Source: Gemmatimonadota bacterium (lineage in GTDB: Bacteria > Gemmatimonadota > Gemmatimonadetes > JACCXV01 > JAHWKZ01). From it: DNA of 7,074 bases. The stretch's first letter is position 1. Each line of letters opens with the position of its first letter. Positions 5,168 through 7,074 of the stretch are shown here, piece after piece. Below the pieces are notes generated by a model that saw only the letters and a program-made list of their open reading frames with translations, did no database searches and was not told the origin of the DNA. The stretch lies in assembly GCA_030641505.1 (NCBI GenBank), contig DAOWHI010000030.1, positions 1 through 7,074 of the forward strand, given 5' to 3'. Made by a program: the position numbers and the translations under genes.

Positions 5168-7074
5168 GTAGCGACCAACAATCCAAGCCAGAGCGCCAAA
5201 CCGCCGAGGCTACCCCATCGCCCGTAGGTCACGAACGGATCTTCGAACTCCATTTCGATCCGATGCTGGCCGGCGGGAACGGCGACAGCCCGGAGAGCGA
5301 CGTCGACTTGCGAGACCGGTGTCGGCTCACCATCGATCGTAGCTCGCCAGTACGGGTGGTAGATCTCACTCGTGACGAGCAATCCGTCGGCTGCCATTTG
5401 TGCGTCGAGGATTAGACGATCGGTGTCGCGTGTGACCCATTCAACGGTGCTCGGTCCCGATTCCGCGCTGCCCAACGCGGGACGCTCTGCCTTGCTCGTC
5501 AGGATCGCGGTGTGAAGGGGATCGAAATCGGGGTCGAGGAGCCGAGCGCGTGCGTCAGGCGCATCGTCGACGCGTACCGCGTCATGGACGACCCAAGCCC
5601 GCGGCGTCACGGCTTGCCGCGCGTAGACGTGACGCCCCCCGTCCTGGTGAACGAGGTCGAAGCCGGCTGCCTGCACGGCAGGCCCCGAGATCACGTACCG
5701 CACGTTCAACAACGACCACACTTGGGGCTCAGCCAGTCCTTGTAAGTCCTCACCCACCAGATCGTCCCACCAAGCCAATCGAAAGTTCTGCGAGCCGGTG
5801 ACCGACTCGATCCCGAACAGCATGAGGTCGTTGGGGCCGTAGGCGGTTGGCAGGGGCCAGATGCGAAACGGTGCGGGCTGTTGCCGCAAAAAGTCGACCG
5901 TCGGGTCGGCACCGGTGACGCGCTCGATTGGTAACGTGTCATAGAAGTCCCGGTCCACACGCCAGAGATCGACCAGCGCGATGACGGCCAGGATCGCACA
6001 CGCGATCAACGGCGTCAGTCGCCGACGAGCGGCAAGCCAGCAGATCGCCACGCCAGCACCCCAGAACAGGGCGAACAAACCCAACCCCGTGACGAACGCG
6101 GGCATCGCCTGCAGGATGTCGGGGGTGCGACGGGCGCTGAATTGCGTGTCGTAGAGCAGGCTCGTCCATATGTTGGCGAAACCGCTGGGTGCGGTGGTTG
6201 CCCAGGCCCACAGAGCGAACCAGACGACGCCCAGGCCGCCAGCGACCTTCCACGCTAAATGTCGGCGATCCGCCAGAGCTTCCCACCGGTCGTAAAGACA
6301 CTGGGCGCCGAACCCGGCCAATACGCAAGTCGAGAGCGCAACGACCGAGTACATCATCGCCGGTGCACGAAACGACTTCATGACCGGAAGCGTCCAGTAG
6401 AATAGGCGGTGGACTGGTGTCGCCGCGCCCCAGGCGAAGAGAAGGCCACCGATGGCGAGCGCGGCGAAGAACCATACGCGAGCCGATCGTCGAACAACCA
6501 GCGCCAGCAGCGCCAGCAGAACCGGCACCGCGCCCAGGTATTCGGTGTGGAGCTTGAACGGGTTAGTGCCCCAATACTCGCGCAAGTATCCCTGAAACCC
6601 GGGCCATACTGTGGCCAGCGTCTCTTGTATCGGCATCGACCACGAGGATGCGTATTCGTACCCACGATCGGCGCGATGCGAAAACTGTAGCATGTTGGCC
6701 GTCGGCCAGATCTCGATCAGCGCCAACAGGCCAGCCAACGCGTATGCGCCGACGAACGACGCGCCGAGCAGCGCAACGGTCCGGATGGCGTGCGTTTCCC
6801 GGTACAGCTGGACCAAGCGAAATGCGACATACGCCGCGACACCCATGGCCGCGAAATACATCATCTGGACGTGCGGTGTAAACGCTTGCAGCGCAACGAC
6901 CGCCGTGAGCCACAGAAACCAGTGCGGGCGACGGCGTTCGATCGCGCGCTCGGCCAGCAGGAACAGTGCCGGGGTCCAGCTCATGGCAAACATCCGGCCG
7001 TCCTGACCGGCGTACAGATGGCTCATCAGGTAGCCGGTGAAACCATATGCGACGCCAGCAACGAGCGCCGCTCC
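5140..7074 (-). CDS. YfhO-family membrane protein, GT-C-like glycosyltransferase candidate (5' end outside the window)
   Basis: The last 644 residues of a large polytopic protein; the reading frame is open to the right edge, so the ATG at 7024-7026 is internal and not the start. Numbering from the edge, the first residues (GVAYGFTGYL then MSHLYAGQDG) match the loop after an early helix in YfhO proteins, where an acidic or histidine-containing segment precedes an aromatic W-x-P. Further landmarks: FSHRADRGYEYASSWSMP at about 131-148; many hydrophobic helices up to about residue 370; an extracytoplasmic domain at about 372-615 containing LLNVRYVISG and a C-terminal beta-rich segment (YHPYWRATIDGEPTPV then ALRAVAVPAGQHRIEMEF) typical of YfhO; a final helix at about 617-637 and the basic tail WRKKDSAS. 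YfhO of Bacillus subtilis is known to transfer a sugar from undecaprenyl phosphate to a cell-envelope polymer. The acceptor here is unknown. It is first in the visible run and overlaps the next gene by 28 bases. Confidence 0.9.
   Translation of the reverse strand, partial: GAALVAGVAYGFTGYLMSHLYAGQDGRMFAMSWTPALFLLAERAIERRRPHWFLWLTAVVALQAFTPHVQMMYFAAMGVAAYVAFRLVQLYRETHAIRTVALLGASFVGAYALAGLLALIEIWPTANMLQFSHRADRGYEYASSWSMPIQETLATVWPGFQGYLREYWGTNPFKLHTEYLGAVPVLLALLALVVRRSARVWFFAALAIGGLLFAWGAATPVHRLFYWTLPVMKSFRAPAMMYSVVALSTCVLAGFGAQCLYDRWEALADRRHLAWKVAGGLGVVWFALWAWATTAPSGFANIWTSLLYDTQFSARRTPDILQAMPAFVTGLGLFALFWGAGVAICWLAARRRLTPLIACAILAVIALVDLWRVDRDFYDTLPIERVTGADPTVDFLRQQPAPFRIWPLPTAYGPNDLMLFGIESVTGSQNFRLAWWDDLVGEDLQGLAEPQVWSLLNVRYVISGPAVQAAGFDLVHQDGGRHVYARQAVTPRAWVVHDAVRVDDAPDARARLLDPDFDPLHTAILTSKAERPALGSAESGPSTVEWVTRDTDRLILDAQMAADGLLVTSEIYHPYWRATIDGEPTPVSQVDVALRAVAVPAGQHRIEMEFEDPFVTYGRWGSLGGLALWLGLLVATWRKKDSAS

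Noticed and set aside
5939..6475. Alternative-frame ORF of 178 codons inside the YfhO-like gene
   Set aside because: Arginine- and glycine-rich with no recognisable motif, fully inside a well-supported coding frame.
5140..7026. Treating the ATG at 7024-7026 as the real start of the YfhO-like gene
   Set aside because: The frame stays open to the window edge, and the 16 residues before this Met (ending GVAYGFTGYL) continue the family pattern, so the true start lies outside.

Overview
The window is a compact, GC-rich bacterial segment in which every supported gene lies on the minus strand, so transcription runs from position 7074 towards position 1. The presence of dapF (meso-diaminopimelate synthesis), bacterial-type leuS and a YfhO-type membrane protein indicates a bacterium. 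No gene fixes the phylum. A Gemmatimonadota-like or similar GC-rich environmental lineage is only a guess from general impression. I see no rRNA, tRNA, insertion sequence, CRISPR array or phage gene.

In transcription order the layout is as follows. A YfhO-family multi-membrane glycosyltransferase-like protein is cut by the right edge (7074-5140). It is followed by a PF03706/UPF0104 (lysylphosphatidylglycerol synthase membrane-domain type) protein (5167-4181), a CPA1/NhaP-like cation:proton antiporter (4184-2895), a polyprenol-phosphate mannosyltransferase-like GT2 enzyme (2902-2177) and diaminopimelate epimerase DapF (2180-1347). These five genes overlap end to end by 28, 4, 8 and 4 bases, which points to one polycistronic, translationally coupled unit. 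A 136-base gap follows, and then leucyl-tRNA synthetase (leuS) starts at 1210 and runs off the left edge.

Two things deserve attention. First, YfhO, a possible lipid flippase and a polyprenol-phosphate-sugar synthase are all present. This recalls the three-component glycosylation systems of Firmicutes (CsbB-GtcA-YfhO), but with a PF03706 protein where a GtrA-type flippase would normally be, plus an antiporter inserted in the set. Second, the dapF-leuS gap holds a strong intrinsic-terminator-like hairpin ending only 19 bases before the leuS start codon. It lies inside a 32-codon ORF that starts MAKLL and overlaps the leuS ATG as ATGA. This could be a leader-peptide attenuator for leuS, although the geometry is not that of a classical attenuator.
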